A stretch of DNA of 5,549 bases from Candidatus Neomicrothrix sp. UBA4742 (GTDB lineage Bacteria; Actinomycetota; Acidimicrobiia; Acidimicrobiales; Acidimicrobilacustridaceae). The translations under genes were made by a program, and so were the position numbers. Positions within the stretch are counted from its first letter, which is position 1, and the number at the start of each line of letters is the position of its first letter. Where the stretch lies: assembly GCA_002403895.1 (NCBI GenBank), contig DHIQ01000142.1, positions 1 through 5,549 on the forward strand, given 5' to 3'. Under the pieces are notes generated by a model. It saw nothing but the letters and a program-made list of their open reading frames with translations. It ran no database searches and was not told the DNA's origin. Below are positions 5,455 through 5,549 of this stretch, piece by piece.

Positions 5455-5549
5455 ATGGCCCTGACGATGCGTCCCCCCCTGCGCGTTCGCGTCGCCGGAT
5501 ATGTCGCCCTGACGAAGCCGCGCATCATCGAGCTGCTGCTCGTCACGAC
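5455..5549 (+). CDS. ctaB: Protoheme IX farnesyltransferase (heme O synthase), N-terminal fragment
   Basis: Only the first 31 codons are present; the window ends inside the gene. The peptide begins MALTMRPPLRVRVAGY and continues VALTKPRIIELLLVT. The YxxLTKPRIIxLLLVT block is the conserved N-terminal signature of CtaB/CyoE prenyltransferases, lying just before and into the first membrane helix. CtaB attaches a farnesyl group to protoheme to give heme O, the substrate of CtaA, whose gene lies about 2.1 kb to the left on the other strand. ATG at 5455 is taken as start; an ATG at 5467 would shorten the product by four residues. No Shine-Dalgarno is visible, but a TACGAT box lies 9 nt upstream. 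The active-site Asp-rich motifs lie beyond the window and cannot be checked. Confidence 0.9.
   Translation, partial: MALTMRPPLRVRVAGYVALTKPRIIELLLVT

Overview
The window is high-GC, gene-dense bacterial chromosome. The gene set points to an actinobacterium: ClpS followed by a DUF2017 protein, an F420-type luciferase-like oxidoreductase, GTG starts, and heme A synthesis genes for an aa3-type oxidase. A deep-branching class such as Acidimicrobiia is possible, but the sequence alone does not settle this. I see no mobile element, CRISPR array, tRNA or rRNA.

Layout: (a) 1-1524, plus strand: a membrane-anchored protein with a HELTH zinc-peptidase motif. Its reading frame is open to the window edge, so its N-terminus is missing. 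(b) 1531-5374, minus strand, transcribed right to left: a luciferase-like F420-dependent oxidoreductase, a secreted alpha/beta-hydrolase lipoprotein, heme A synthase (ctaA), the N-degron adaptor ClpS, and a DUF2017 protein. Gaps are 56 bp, 76 bp, a 4-bp ATGA overlap and 11 bp. (c) 5455-5549, plus strand: the first 31 codons of ctaB (heme O synthase), cut by the window end and divergent from the oxidoreductase across a short shared promoter region.

How the genes relate: CtaB makes heme O from protoheme and CtaA converts heme O to heme A, so the two flank a heme A locus. The oxidoreductase and the lipoprotein hydrolase lie between them with no known role in that pathway. ClpS and DUF2017 form a conserved actinobacterial pair for Clp-dependent proteolysis; here clpS is joined to the end of ctaA by a stop/start overlap.

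The start sites fall into two groups. The lipoprotein and DUF2017 genes have clear Shine-Dalgarno sequences. ctaA, the oxidoreductase and ctaB have none, but each has a TANNNT -10-like hexamer 6-9 nt before its start codon, as expected for leaderless transcripts. No strongly novel system is evident. The points most worth a second look are the possible leaderless starts, the ctaA-clpS coupling, the two genes placed between ctaB and ctaA, and an Asn at a heme-ligand position of CtaA.
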